Positions 6,853 through 15,998 of a DNA stretch of 39,006 nt are shown here, one piece after another. The translations under genes and the position numbers were made by a program. Positions within the stretch are counted from its first letter, which is position 1; each line of letters begins with the position of its first letter. The notes under the pieces were generated by a model. That model ran no database searches and was not told the origin of the DNA. It saw only the letters and a list, made by a program, of their open reading frames with translations. The stretch covers positions 1 through 39,006 of the forward strand of contig JAFTFD010000071.1 of NCBI GenBank assembly GCA_017449745.1, in the 5' to 3' direction. This DNA is from Lachnospiraceae bacterium. GTDB lineage: Bacteria > Bacillota > Clostridia > Lachnospirales > Lachnospiraceae.

Positions 6853-8286
6853 TCAGGTATGATCTGCATCCGTCATTTCTTCCGGCACGGCGCCCTCTGT
6901 CATATCTGCGATATGGTTGCTGCAGTACTGTACCATCTCCGATACCTGATAATCCGTATCATCAAACAGGAACTGATGGAGCCATACTACATTGTTGTCC
7001 AGATCTCTCGGAATGACGCAGTCTCCGAGCGCACCGCCGAGATTCGCCTGGATCCTCTGGTCCAGCTGCGGGAATCCGTTCTGCATCTCCTCCGTATTCT
7101 CCTGGGAGAAATTATATTTCTGCAGTACTGCGACATAGTCCAGGATCTCCTGCAGATCCAGAGATGTATAAACCTTGCTGAAGGCGTTATTGGCGATCTC
7201 GATCAGCTCTGAAGGGCTGGCCTGTTTTGCCTTGTCCGCAACGGCATACAGAACCTCTCTCTGTCTTGCCGCTCTCTTATAATCCCATCCGGCAGTGTAA
7301 CGTATACGGCAATACGCTGTAGCCTGCAGGCCGTTCAGGGTCTGGAGACCGGGCTCTGTGACCTCGTCATAGGTTCCGTTGCCGCGGTAGTTGATCTCCT
7401 TTGCCATCGTGGACTGATAATTGTTAAGATGGGAGATCTCATCCTCTTCCACGCTGATCTCAATTCCGCCGAGCGCATCAACGACATCGGTCAGGCCCCC
7501 GAATCCTACAGTGACAAAATCCGTGATATTCAGGTCCAGATTCATATTCAGCATGTTGATCGCCTGCTCCGGACCGCCCTTAGCATAGGCTGCGTTGCAC
7601 TTATTGTACTCATCGTTATAAAGATTCAGGAGCGTATCTCTGTAAACGGATACCAGCTTGACTTCTCCTGTATCCTCATTGATCGAGCAGATCATGATCG
7701 CATCGGAGCGGGTGTTCTGTTTGAGATCTCCTTTGGTGGAGTCAACTCCGAAGAAGACAAGATTCCGGTATCCCTTCATCATGCCCGTCTCAGCAGATTC
7801 CTTGACCTCCTCGCTGATGTTCTCCTCAATGACTTCTTCCGGCAGATCTGCCTTTTCGACCTTGTCGACCCGGGTAACCAGATACAAGGCACCGAGAACC
7901 AGGAGCAGCACCAGCAGTTCAATGACAAGAAAGACTATTCTGCGGCTGGATTTTCCCTGCTTTTTCTTATCTGCCCGGTCATCTTCCTCTTCGTAATAAG
8001 GATCCTCCTCGTACTCCTGTTCATACAGATCGGCTTCCTCATCCTCGTATCTCTCATAACGGGGAGCTCTGTTCTCCTGCCCGCGGGAATCATATTCGCG
8101 ATTTCTCGGAATATACCGGCGATCATAATCATAATCGTCATCCGCGTACCCGTCATAATCGGCATAGTCGTCATTGTCACTGTAGAAGCTGATTTCCTCA
8201 TCCGAACGGTTAAATCCGTCATCTTCGTACCCGTCTTCCGGGTAATAAAAATCATTTTCTTCGTCCTGTTCGTACTGTCTGGACAT
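6853..8286 (-). CDS. LytR-CpsA-Psr (LCP) family glycopolymer ligase
   Basis: LCP proteins move glycopolymers from the undecaprenyl carrier to peptidoglycan outside the membrane. This 477-aa protein starts with an unusual cytoplasmic tail of about 113 residues, very rich in Asp, Glu and Tyr. A membrane helix follows (about 115-138) and then the LCP domain (about 172-390) with FFGVDSTKG, NTRSDAIM and SVYRDTLLNLYN, including the conserved Asp and Arg residues that bind the pyrophosphate. The ATG at 8286 is preceded by GGAGG (8293-8297); a longer in-frame start would lack this site. It lies directly downstream of the glycosylphosphotransferase, consistent with attaching the polymer made by this operon to the wall. 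Confidence 0.93.
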   Translation of the reverse strand: MSRQYEQDEENDFYYPEDGYEDDGFNRSDEEISFYSDNDDYADYDGYADDDYDYDRRYIPRNREYDSRGQENRAPRYERYEDEEADLYEQEYEEDPYYEEEDDRADKKKQGKSSRRIVFLVIELLVLLLVLGALYLVTRVDKVEKADLPEEVIEENISEEVKESAETGMMKGYRNLVFFGVDSTKGDLKQNTRSDAIMICSINEDTGEVKLVSVYRDTLLNLYNDEYNKCNAAYAKGGPEQAINMLNMNLDLNITDFVTVGFGGLTDVVDALGGIEISVEEDEISHLNNYQSTMAKEINYRGNGTYDEVTEPGLQTLNGLQATAYCRIRYTAGWDYKRAARQREVLYAVADKAKQASPSELIEIANNAFSKVYTSLDLQEILDYVAVLQKYNFSQENTEEMQNGFPQLDQRIQANLGGALGDCVIPRDLDNNVVWLHQFLFDDTDYQVSEMVQYCSNHIADMTEGAVPEEMTDADHT

Positions 8287-8375
8287 TCGTATCCTCCATG
8301 GTGGAAACAAGATCCCCGGCATAGACCTGCACAGATGCTCCTGCTCCGCTGCTGTAAAACTCCCGCCTGCCGGAA

Positions 8376-9806
8376 TCAGTAGGCGTTCTTATTAATAAAT
8401 CCTTTGAAGATCGTCAGGAATAGGATCTTTATATCAAAGGACAGGTTCCAGTTTTCGATATAGAAAATATCATACTCGACCCTCTTTCGGATCGACGTGT
8501 CACCCCTGTAGCCGTTGATCTGGGCCCAGCCGGTGATACCCGGGCGCACCTGGTGCTTGACCATGTAGCGCGGGATCTCTTCCTTGAATTTTTCCACGAA
8601 CTGCGGTCTCTCGGGTCTTGGCCCGACAAGGCTCATCTTGCCCATCAGGACATTAAAGAACTGCGGCATCTCATCGATGCTGGTCCTGCGCAGAAGACTG
8701 CCGAATTTTGTCACCCTGCTGTCGTCCTTGGTCGTCCAGCCCTTCTGTTCCTGCGCTGCGCTCTGCACGGTCATCGTGCGGAACTTATACATGGTAAAGG
8801 GCTTGGAGTGGAGGCCGATCCTGGTCTGCTTGAAGATCACGGGTCCCTTACTGGTCAGCTTTGTGCCGATCGCAGCAAAGAGCATGACGGGGGAGAACAG
8901 GATGATCAGGAAAATGGCTCCGACGATATCCACGATTCTCTTGATGAGCGCATTCCAGGTGTTGGTCAGCGGCACGAACCGGATATTGATGACCGGCAGT
9001 CCCATCAGATCCTCTGTATAAGGCCTTGAAGGGAACAGGGAATTATAGTCCGGGATGAACTTGGTATGGACGCCCGATTTCTCGCACTGGTCAACGATGT
9101 TTTCCAGGTTATCGTAATCCTGCAGCGAGAGGGTAATCGCGATCTCGTCCAGTTCGTTCTCCGCAAGGAACTGCTGCAGGCTCTCCAGCGTAGAGAGCAC
9201 TTTTACGCCTTTATAGACCGTGCCGACCGGGACATGATCATCCAGAACGCCGTGCACGACATAGCCCCACTGCGGGTTTGCCGTGATCCTGTCAAGGTAT
9301 GCTTCGCCGGCTCTGGAATAGCCGACCAGGATCATGTGCTTTAAGTTGTTGCCTTTGCGCCTGATATAATACAGGAATTTGCGCAGGGCGTAGCGGTAGA
9401 GAATGGATGCGGCAATGTTGAACACATAGAACATTGCCAGGAACGAACGCGAGAAGTTCGTGATCTGGGTCAGACCGGGTCTTGTCAGGGCCAGGAAGAA
9501 GAACACCATGATGCCGGCAATACCGACCGTATTCGCCTTGAGGATCCCCGCGACCTCTGTCCTGACTCTGGTCGCTCTCTTGGATGTGTACAGGTTGTTG
9601 ATGGAATAGAGAACCAGATAAAAAGGCACGATTAAATAAAGGGCCGAAAAATACGTCTGCGCGGAAAGCGCAGTCTCGCCGGGCGTAGTATCCGCCAGAG
9701 GCGAGAGGAATTTTATGACCCAGGCCAGTGCGTAGCTGGCGGCAATAACGATGCCGTCCAGCAGAATATGGAGCCTGTTAAAAAATACCTGATTATCTTT
9801 GATCAT
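8376..9806 (-). CDS. Polyprenyl glycosylphosphotransferase (initiating sugar-1-phosphate transferase)
   Basis: The 476-aa membrane enzyme loads the first sugar-1-phosphate onto undecaprenyl phosphate and so starts the polysaccharide chain. Four N-terminal membrane segments are followed by a nucleotide-binding-like region (MILVGYSRAGEAYLD). A fifth hydrophobic helix (about residues 290-310) leads to the catalytic domain with KFRTMTVQ, RRTSIDEMPQFFNVL with the Asp-Glu pair, LVGPRPERP and RPGITGWAQING. It resembles the WbaP/CpsE group; the sugar (Glc, Gal or an amino sugar) cannot be told from sequence. The ATG at 9806 has GGAAG upstream and follows the previous gene by 21 bases. Confidence 0.94.
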   Translation of the reverse strand: MIKDNQVFFNRLHILLDGIVIAASYALAWVIKFLSPLADTTPGETALSAQTYFSALYLIVPFYLVLYSINNLYTSKRATRVRTEVAGILKANTVGIAGIMVFFFLALTRPGLTQITNFSRSFLAMFYVFNIAASILYRYALRKFLYYIRRKGNNLKHMILVGYSRAGEAYLDRITANPQWGYVVHGVLDDHVPVGTVYKGVKVLSTLESLQQFLAENELDEIAITLSLQDYDNLENIVDQCEKSGVHTKFIPDYNSLFPSRPYTEDLMGLPVINIRFVPLTNTWNALIKRIVDIVGAIFLIILFSPVMLFAAIGTKLTSKGPVIFKQTRIGLHSKPFTMYKFRTMTVQSAAQEQKGWTTKDDSRVTKFGSLLRRTSIDEMPQFFNVLMGKMSLVGPRPERPQFVEKFKEEIPRYMVKHQVRPGITGWAQINGYRGDTSIRKRVEYDIFYIENWNLSFDIKILFLTIFKGFINKNAY

Positions 9807-9827
9807 TATTCAATCTTCCGGGCAGTC

Positions 9828-10925
9828 TCACTCTGTGAGCCGCCGCACTGTATTGATCCAGAGAAATCCCTGAATACGCAGATAGTTCGGAAGGTGCCGC
9901 AGACGAAACGGCACTTTACCGGCCAGATACATGGGATAGACCGTATCCAGCTCATCGTGTTCCTGAAGGCAGCTCTCCTCCTTCAGGCTCTGTTTCGGGT
10001 AAGGAAAATCATATTTGCGGTCATAGGTCAGCTCGCGGATCCGCTGACGCAGGACCACTCCCCGTACGATACCGCTTTCATAAGCCGCGCTCAGGCCCTT
10101 TTTCCGGAAGTAGGCGCGCTTTACCGCGACGCCGAGCCGGATCAGAGGCCAGTTAAAAACATACTGCAAGGCCGGCATATTCTTGTAGAGCACGCAGGCA
10201 TTATTGCCCGGCGTCATCTCTTCCTTGAACGGGTTATATCTGGAGCCGGTAGTCGCACTTCCTGCATGATACACGAGTGCTTCCGGTTCAAAATAATTTC
10301 TGTATCCGTAGATCTGCGCCCGGTAACCGATATCCACATCCTCGAGGTAGCAGAAATGCCTTTCGTCGAAGAGCCCGATCTCCTCAAACGCCGACATTCG
10401 GTATATGGCGGCGCCTGCACAGGCGGAAAAGATCTCTCTCTCCCGCGAATACCGCTCCGCTTTTTTCCCTTTTCCGACGGCAAATCCCCATCCGAGTGCG
10501 CAGTACAAATCTCCAGCATCATCGATGACATCCGGATCCTGCATCGACAGCATTTTAGCCTGGACCGAAAACGCGCGCGGATGGCTGACGATGGCCCGGT
10601 GCAGGTTCTCGATGCAATGAGAGTCCACCGTAATGTCATTGTTCAGCAGAACGACATACGGCGTCGAGGTAAGGTGGATACCCGCATTGACTGCATGGCA
10701 GAAGCCCGTATTTGACCTCAGCGCAAGAAGCGTGACCGGTGCCTCTCTCGGCTCCAGATCCCGCTCGTATTCCTTCCGGATCAATTCACAGCTCCCGTCT
10801 GTAGAGCCGTTATCCACCACAATGATCTTCGGGATGACCGTCCCCTGCAGCAGGGAGTCCAGACATCCTTTCAGATATTTCATCCCATTATAATTCGGGA
10901 TGACGACTGTTATCAACTGATTCAT
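9828..10925 (-). CDS. Family 2 glycosyltransferase, WbbL-like rhamnosyltransferase candidate
   Basis: The 365-aa product has a complete GT2 domain: ITVVIPNYNGMKYL, VVDNGSTDGS, LLNNDITVD at the DxD position, a CAGAAIYRM motif and LFDERHFCYLEDVDIGYR. The C-terminal 120 residues look basic and amphipathic. Overall it resembles the WbbL/rhamnosyltransferase group that adds an early sugar to a lipid-linked acceptor. The ATG at 10925 overlaps the stop of the upstream gene as ATGA and has only a weak ribosome binding site, so translation is probably coupled. Donor and acceptor are not certain. Confidence 0.9.
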   Translation of the reverse strand: MNQLITVVIPNYNGMKYLKGCLDSLLQGTVIPKIIVVDNGSTDGSCELIRKEYERDLEPREAPVTLLALRSNTGFCHAVNAGIHLTSTPYVVLLNNDITVDSHCIENLHRAIVSHPRAFSVQAKMLSMQDPDVIDDAGDLYCALGWGFAVGKGKKAERYSREREIFSACAGAAIYRMSAFEEIGLFDERHFCYLEDVDIGYRAQIYGYRNYFEPEALVYHAGSATTGSRYNPFKEEMTPGNNACVLYKNMPALQYVFNWPLIRLGVAVKRAYFRKKGLSAAYESGIVRGVVLRQRIRELTYDRKYDFPYPKQSLKEESCLQEHDELDTVYPMYLAGKVPFRLRHLPNYLRIQGFLWINTVRRLTE

Positions 10926-12217
10926 ATCACTTTGGTCATAGTGGGATCCCATACGATCAGGTAACCCATCTCGGCGGCCTGTTTGCAGAAGGACAGGCTC
11001 CTGCGGACCAGCTTATCCTCTTCCTTCATAATATGGTCATCGTAGTCCGCATGGAAAACACTCTGATACAGAGGTCTTAATTCATCCCTGATCAGCATAC
11101 ACCGCACGTCAACAGCCGCTGCATCCTGTACCGTATCGGCACGGTGCATCGGGCCGCTTTCCATCTCATGCATTCCAAGAAAGGCGACATTTCCCTTTTC
11201 ATCCATCATGCCGCCGATAATCCTTCTCTTTGCATTGAGGATCTTGCCTCCGACGACGCCTACTTCCTTCCTGGCGGTAAAAATATCCGGCTCATAGGTC
11301 ACCGTATAAAAACCGCGGTGCCTTGAATGGCGGACGCTCGCATCGATCCTGCCCGCCCGGAAATACTCCTCGAGAGCAGCCTTTCCCGCCTCATAAGCGT
11401 AATTCTTGCTCCCGGGGTTCCCGGCCGTCGACTGGGTGTGCGTGCGCCAGTGATACAGGACCTTGGGAATGTGCACGATCCCCGACCAGGGGGCGCGGAG
11501 CATGAGATCATAATCCTGCGCTCCGTCATAGCAGCTGCGCAGGCGCAGCGCCAGAAACAGCTCCCTCTTCATCACAAGAAGATGGCAGATATAATTGTTG
11601 GTCAGCAGATAATCCGGATTAAAATCCGGTTTTCTGTTCGGTTCAAAAAACTGTTCTGCCTTGGCGTCGCATTTGTCCTCATCGGAATAGAGGATCTCGG
11701 GATCGCATTCCCGGATCCTGTTCGTGATCTCGCAGACCGCGTCGGGCGTCAGCAGATCATCGTAGTCCAGCAGTGCCACATAACTGCCGTGTGCGTTCTC
11801 CGCTGCGGCATTCGTGTTGGCAGAGATCCCCCCGTTGCGCCCGAGAGCGACATATTGGATCCTTCCGTCATTGAATTCCCGCACGACTGCCCTGCAGGTA
11901 TCTTCCTCCGTCGCGTCCGCCAGCACCACCTCAAAATTGCCATAGGTTTGGGCAAGACAGGATTCCAGCATCTGCCGCAGATATTCCGGGTTCGGCCTGT
12001 AGACCGGGACCAGAAAGCTGATGAGAGGATACTCCTTCTCCCCTCTCTTTGCCCATTCTGTTCTCTGGGCATCAAGAAGGTCCGCGCCGGGTGCCTCGTA
12101 TGTATACGGTGTCCCCAATTTTTCGCGGATCCTCTCCGCAGCGGCATACCAGGTATCGACGACGCCGTTGCGCTTCAGATATCGGATTGTTTTCTCTACA
12201 TCATTCAGCAGTGACAT
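10922..12217 (-). CDS. Family 2 glycosyltransferase with remnant second domain
   Basis: In this 431-aa protein, residues about 65-310 form a GT2 domain with ISFLVPVYRPNPEYL, GGISANTNAAAE, LLDYDDLLTPD and QDYDLMLRA. This domain is clearly paralogous to the first domain of the 668-aa protein at 13980-15986 (shared QTYGN, NGGISANTNA, NNYICHL and YYWR/YHWR-like segments). The C-terminal part (about 325-431, starting VGVVGGKILN) aligns only with the acceptor half of a second GT2 domain. The nucleotide-binding half appears to be lost, so only one active site is expected. The ATG at 12217 has no clear ribosome binding site and lies 14 bases behind the phosphohexomutase gene. Confidence 0.88.
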   Translation of the reverse strand: MSLLNDVEKTIRYLKRNGVVDTWYAAAERIREKLGTPYTYEAPGADLLDAQRTEWAKRGEKEYPLISFLVPVYRPNPEYLRQMLESCLAQTYGNFEVVLADATEEDTCRAVVREFNDGRIQYVALGRNGGISANTNAAAENAHGSYVALLDYDDLLTPDAVCEITNRIRECDPEILYSDEDKCDAKAEQFFEPNRKPDFNPDYLLTNNYICHLLVMKRELFLALRLRSCYDGAQDYDLMLRAPWSGIVHIPKVLYHWRTHTQSTAGNPGSKNYAYEAGKAALEEYFRAGRIDASVRHSRHRGFYTVTYEPDIFTARKEVGVVGGKILNAKRRIIGGMMDEKGNVAFLGMHEMESGPMHRADTVQDAAAVDVRCMLIRDELRPLYQSVFHADYDDHIMKEEDKLVRRSLSFCKQAAEMGYLIVWDPTMTKVI

Positions 12218-12231
12218 ATATTAAGTAGTCT

Positions 12232-13965
12232 TTACAGCTGCACCAGCTCCCTGATCGCCGCTGTAAGCGCTTCATTCTTTTTCTCTGCATCCTGGAGACC
12301 GCTTCCGCGGACTCCCATGTAAAATTTGATCTTCGGCTCGGTGCCGGAAGGTCTTGCGCAGCACCATGCATCGTCGGAGAGCTCAAAATACAGGACGTTG
12401 GATTTCGGCAGTCCGGTCTCCCCCTCTGTTCCATCCGCAAGGTGCAGCACCTTCCCCGTCAGGTAATCCCTGACGGAGAGGACATCCCAGTCTGCAAGCT
12501 TTTTCGGAGGATCCCGGCGGATCGCATCCATCACAGCGCTGATCTTTTCGGCGCCGTCCATTCCTTTCATGGTAACGGAGTACTGCGACTCTCTGTAATA
12601 ACCGTATTCCTCGTAGATCTTCAGCATCTGGTCCCAGAGCGTCAGCCCGTGCTTTTTATAGAAAGCCGCCGCTTCACAGAGCATCATGACCGCTGCGGGA
12701 GCGTCCTTATCCCTGGCATGGGTACCCGGAAGGCATCCATAGCTCTCTTCCAGGCCGAAAACATAATTCCAGGAATTCTCCAGCTCGAATCGGTGGATCT
12801 GCTCTCCGATATATTTAAAGCCTGTGAGGCACTCCACATAGTGGAGTCCGTATTTTGCAGCCACCGCCGCCGCCAGATTCGTCGTCACGATCGTAGTGAC
12901 CAGTGCCGGTTTTTCCGGCATGATTCCCATCTTCGTGCGCTCCCGGAGAATGTACTCGCCGATCAGCATGCCGGACATATTGCCGGTAAAGCCGATATAC
13001 TCTCCTGTTGCTGCATCCTTTGCGTAGATGCCAAGACGATCTGCATCCGGATCCGTCGCGAGAACTATGTCAGCATCCTTTTCCCTGGCCAGCTTAAGCG
13101 CCAGCGTGAACGCCTTCGGATCCTCCGGATTCGGGTACTCCAACGTTGTGAAATTGCCGTCCGGCTCCTCCTGCTCAGGCACCACGAATACCTGCTTAAA
13201 GCCCAGTTCCTTTAGGACCCTTGTGACCGGGACAAGCCCTGCCCCGTGAAACGGCGTATACACGATCCTGATCTCATCCGCCATCTCGCGGATCACATCC
13301 GGATGAATGATCTGCTGTTTAAGGGCCTCCATATAGGCGTCATCGATCTTCTGTCCGAAATAGACCAGCAAGCCCTTCTCCTTGGCCAGCTCCTCGGAGA
13401 TCGTCTTCACATCCTGATACTCCGTCACCGCGTTTACCTCCGCGATGATCCCGGTATCATAAGGCGGGGTCACCTGGGCGCCATCCTCCCAGTAAACTTT
13501 GTAGCCATTGTACTCCGGCGGGTTATGGCTGGCGGTGATCTCTACGCCCGCCTGGCATCCGAAATACCGGAGCGCAAAGGACTCCTGCGGAACCGACCGC
13601 AGAGTGTCCGACAGATACGCCTTGATCCCGTTTGCGGCAAGGCACAGCGCCGTCTCCTTCGCAAACTCCGCAGACATTCTCCGGGAGTCGTACGAGATCG
13701 CAACACCTCTGGAGGCGTCGCCGTTTTTATTAATATAGTTCGCCAGTCCCTGCGTCGCCTTCCGGACCGTATAGATATTCATCCGGTTCGTTCCCGCGCC
13801 GATCACGCCGCGCAGGCCGCCCGTTCCAAACGCCAGGTCCTTATAGAATCTGTCTTCGATCTCCTTTGCGTCATTCCTGACCGCCAGAAGTTCCTGTTTC
13901 GTTTCGTCATCAAAATACGGATCCGTCAGCCAGTACTGCAGCTGCTCTTCCACTCTAGCCAGCAT
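12232..13965 (-). CDS. Phospho-sugar mutase (phosphoglucomutase/phosphomannomutase)
   Basis: The 577-aa cytoplasmic enzyme interconverts hexose-6-phosphate and hexose-1-phosphate. It supplies glucose-1-phosphate for RfbA and other nucleotide sugars. Seen are FGTGGLRGVIGAGTNRMN near the N-terminus, the phosphoserine loop TASHNPPEYNGYK, the metal-binding DPDADRLGI, the sugar-specificity loop GLEESYGCLPG and the phosphate-binding RPSGTEPKIKFY near the C-terminus. It is the long PgcA-type found in Firmicutes. The ATG at 13965 follows AAAGGAA closely; the TTG at 13983 lacks a site. Its place between glycosyltransferase genes links it to precursor supply for this polymer. Confidence 0.94.
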   Translation of the reverse strand: MLARVEEQLQYWLTDPYFDDETKQELLAVRNDAKEIEDRFYKDLAFGTGGLRGVIGAGTNRMNIYTVRKATQGLANYINKNGDASRGVAISYDSRRMSAEFAKETALCLAANGIKAYLSDTLRSVPQESFALRYFGCQAGVEITASHNPPEYNGYKVYWEDGAQVTPPYDTGIIAEVNAVTEYQDVKTISEELAKEKGLLVYFGQKIDDAYMEALKQQIIHPDVIREMADEIRIVYTPFHGAGLVPVTRVLKELGFKQVFVVPEQEEPDGNFTTLEYPNPEDPKAFTLALKLAREKDADIVLATDPDADRLGIYAKDAATGEYIGFTGNMSGMLIGEYILRERTKMGIMPEKPALVTTIVTTNLAAAVAAKYGLHYVECLTGFKYIGEQIHRFELENSWNYVFGLEESYGCLPGTHARDKDAPAAVMMLCEAAAFYKKHGLTLWDQMLKIYEEYGYYRESQYSVTMKGMDGAEKISAVMDAIRRDPPKKLADWDVLSVRDYLTGKVLHLADGTEGETGLPKSNVLYFELSDDAWCCARPSGTEPKIKFYMGVRGSGLQDAEKKNEALTAAIRELVQL

Positions 13966-13979
13966 AATATTCCTTTCAA

Positions 13980-15986
13980 TCAATCCTGCACCTTCAGGCT
14001 GTAATCGCTTCTGTCCAGCGTGAAGTTCGGGTTATAATACGGGTCGCCCGCATCGAGCACTTCCTTCCATTTTGCCCGGAACTGCGCCGATTCCTCGTTG
14101 TAGCGCTGCGCATTTTCTCCCTGCAGGTCATCTCCCCGGGAAGCGGATTCGTAGTGATACAGCTCCGCAAAAGGAGTAAACACGTTAAGATATCCCTTCT
14201 GCCTGCATTTAAGGCAAAGGTCCACATCATTCAGAGAGATGCGGAAAGTCTCATCAAGGCCTCCCACTTCTTCATAGATGCTCTTTTTCACCATCAGGCA
14301 CGCGCCTGTCACGGCGGAGACATCCTGTGTATAGCAGAGTCTTCCCATATATCCCAGGTTTTCCCTGCGCTGCCTGTAATGGGTGTGGCCGGCTGTCCTG
14401 TGTGCTCCAAGCCCCAGAACGATTCCCGCATGCTGGATCGTCTTATCCGGATAATAGAGCTTGCCGCCCACGCACGCGACGTCTTCTCTCTGCGCATACA
14501 TCAGCAGCTCTTCGATCCAGTTGATCGCAATGACTTCCGTGTCGTTGTTAAGGAGCAGGACATACTCTCCCTTTGCAGCCGCGACGCCGGCGTTGTTCAC
14601 GCGGGAGTAGTTGAACTTCTCCCCTTCCGCATAGGCATATTCTACAATATGCACCCTGTCCTTGTATGGGCCGGACTGCAATTCTTTATAGTATTTTAAT
14701 GTCTCCGGATCTGTGGAGCCGTTCTCCACGACGATGATCTCATAGTTCTCATACGTCGATTTTTCAAAGATCGAAGTAAGACAGCGCTTCAAGTCCTCCG
14801 CATGATCCTTATTGGCGATGACGATGGAGACAAGAGGCTCCCCCTGGATCTCATAGGTGATCTTGAAGATCGTCTCAAATGCCCGGGTCGAGGTGATCTT
14901 GAAGTTCTTGTATCCGTGCCTTCTTAAATGTGCCGCCACAGCGCCTTTTGCGGCGTCGATCGCATAGGTCTTCGCCCCGATATTATCCGCCGTGGAACCT
15001 GCATGGGATCTCCAGTAATACAGGAGCTTCGGCACATGGACGATCTTCTGTGCCTTATCTGTCAGGCGCAGGATCATATCGTGGTCCTGGCTCCCGTCAA
15101 ATTCGGAGCGATAGAGCTCTTCTCCCTCCAGCAGATGCCTGTCAAAGCAGGACAGGTGGCAGATATAATTGTTAGCCCGCAGATTGTCAATCGCATAATC
15201 CGGCTTGAAGTGGATCGTCACAAAATGGTTCAGATCCGCTTCCTTGAAGGTCGTCTCATCACAATAGAGATAATCTGCATTCTGTTCATTGATCGCTTTT
15301 ACATACTCATACAGAACAGAAGGGTGCAGATAATCATCGTGGTCAAACGGCGCGATAAACTCGCCGGTAGCGAGCTCCAGGCAGGCATTGGTATTGGCGG
15401 AAATACCGCCGTTTTTCTCAAGCTTCCGGTAGCGGATCCGGCGCGCGAGCTCCTCGCTTCTGGCACGGTATTCCTCCACTACCTCCCCTACATAGGCATG
15501 CGCATCATCCGATCCGTCCGCCAGGCAGAGCTCCCAGTTTCCATAGGTCTGCTGCAGGACAGAGTCCAGCATGTCCTTGAGGTACTCCCTGGGCGTGTTG
15601 TAAAGCGGCACCAGGATACTGAACAGGATCTGCCGCGGCAGGGCCGCTGCCTCAAGGCGCTGTCTCTCCCGCTCATCCTCTTTGGGAAAGCTGGCCGTAC
15701 CGTAGCCCTTTTCCGCCTGTTTTTCCCGGATCTTGTACTGGATCTTTTTGACGACACCTCGGGCATCTCCCTGGTTGCGGATGCGGTCCGCCTGCCTCTG
15801 GATAAAGTGATAGACGTCTCTCAGAGGCTTGGAAGCTTTCCAGAGCTTATTATTCTTGATCCTGTCCAGCTTGAAATTCAGGTCATCGACCTGGTCCTCC
15901 AGCTGTGCGACCCTGTCTGCCAGAAAGGCAGCCTTGGCGCGTTCCCGTTCATATAATTCCTGAAAGTCTTTTTCTTCTTTCGGCAT
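13980..15986 (-). CDS. Two-domain family 2 glycosyltransferase with N-terminal coiled coil
   Basis: In this 668-aa protein, residues 1-60 form a coiled coil (ADRVAQLEDQVDDLNFKLDR) followed by NNKLWKASKPLRD, often seen in large polysaccharide synthases. GT2 domain one (about 120-370) has FSILVPLYNTPREYL, NGGISANTNA, PFDHDDYLHP and QDHDMILRL. GT2 domain two (about 385-640) has VSIVIANKDHAEDL, VVENGSTDPETL, LLNNDTEVI, AVTGACLMVKK and LNDVDLCLK. Both carry DxD-like motifs, so the protein could add two different sugars or linkages, as a chain polymerase. The ATG at 15986 follows AGGAA. It lies 12 bases behind the next large transferase gene. Confidence 0.92.
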   Translation of the reverse strand: MPKEEKDFQELYERERAKAAFLADRVAQLEDQVDDLNFKLDRIKNNKLWKASKPLRDVYHFIQRQADRIRNQGDARGVVKKIQYKIREKQAEKGYGTASFPKEDERERQRLEAAALPRQILFSILVPLYNTPREYLKDMLDSVLQQTYGNWELCLADGSDDAHAYVGEVVEEYRARSEELARRIRYRKLEKNGGISANTNACLELATGEFIAPFDHDDYLHPSVLYEYVKAINEQNADYLYCDETTFKEADLNHFVTIHFKPDYAIDNLRANNYICHLSCFDRHLLEGEELYRSEFDGSQDHDMILRLTDKAQKIVHVPKLLYYWRSHAGSTADNIGAKTYAIDAAKGAVAAHLRRHGYKNFKITSTRAFETIFKITYEIQGEPLVSIVIANKDHAEDLKRCLTSIFEKSTYENYEIIVVENGSTDPETLKYYKELQSGPYKDRVHIVEYAYAEGEKFNYSRVNNAGVAAAKGEYVLLLNNDTEVIAINWIEELLMYAQREDVACVGGKLYYPDKTIQHAGIVLGLGAHRTAGHTHYRQRRENLGYMGRLCYTQDVSAVTGACLMVKKSIYEEVGGLDETFRISLNDVDLCLKCRQKGYLNVFTPFAELYHYESASRGDDLQGENAQRYNEESAQFRAKWKEVLDAGDPYYNPNFTLDRSDYSLKVQD

Positions 15987-15998
15987 AAATCGCAGTTC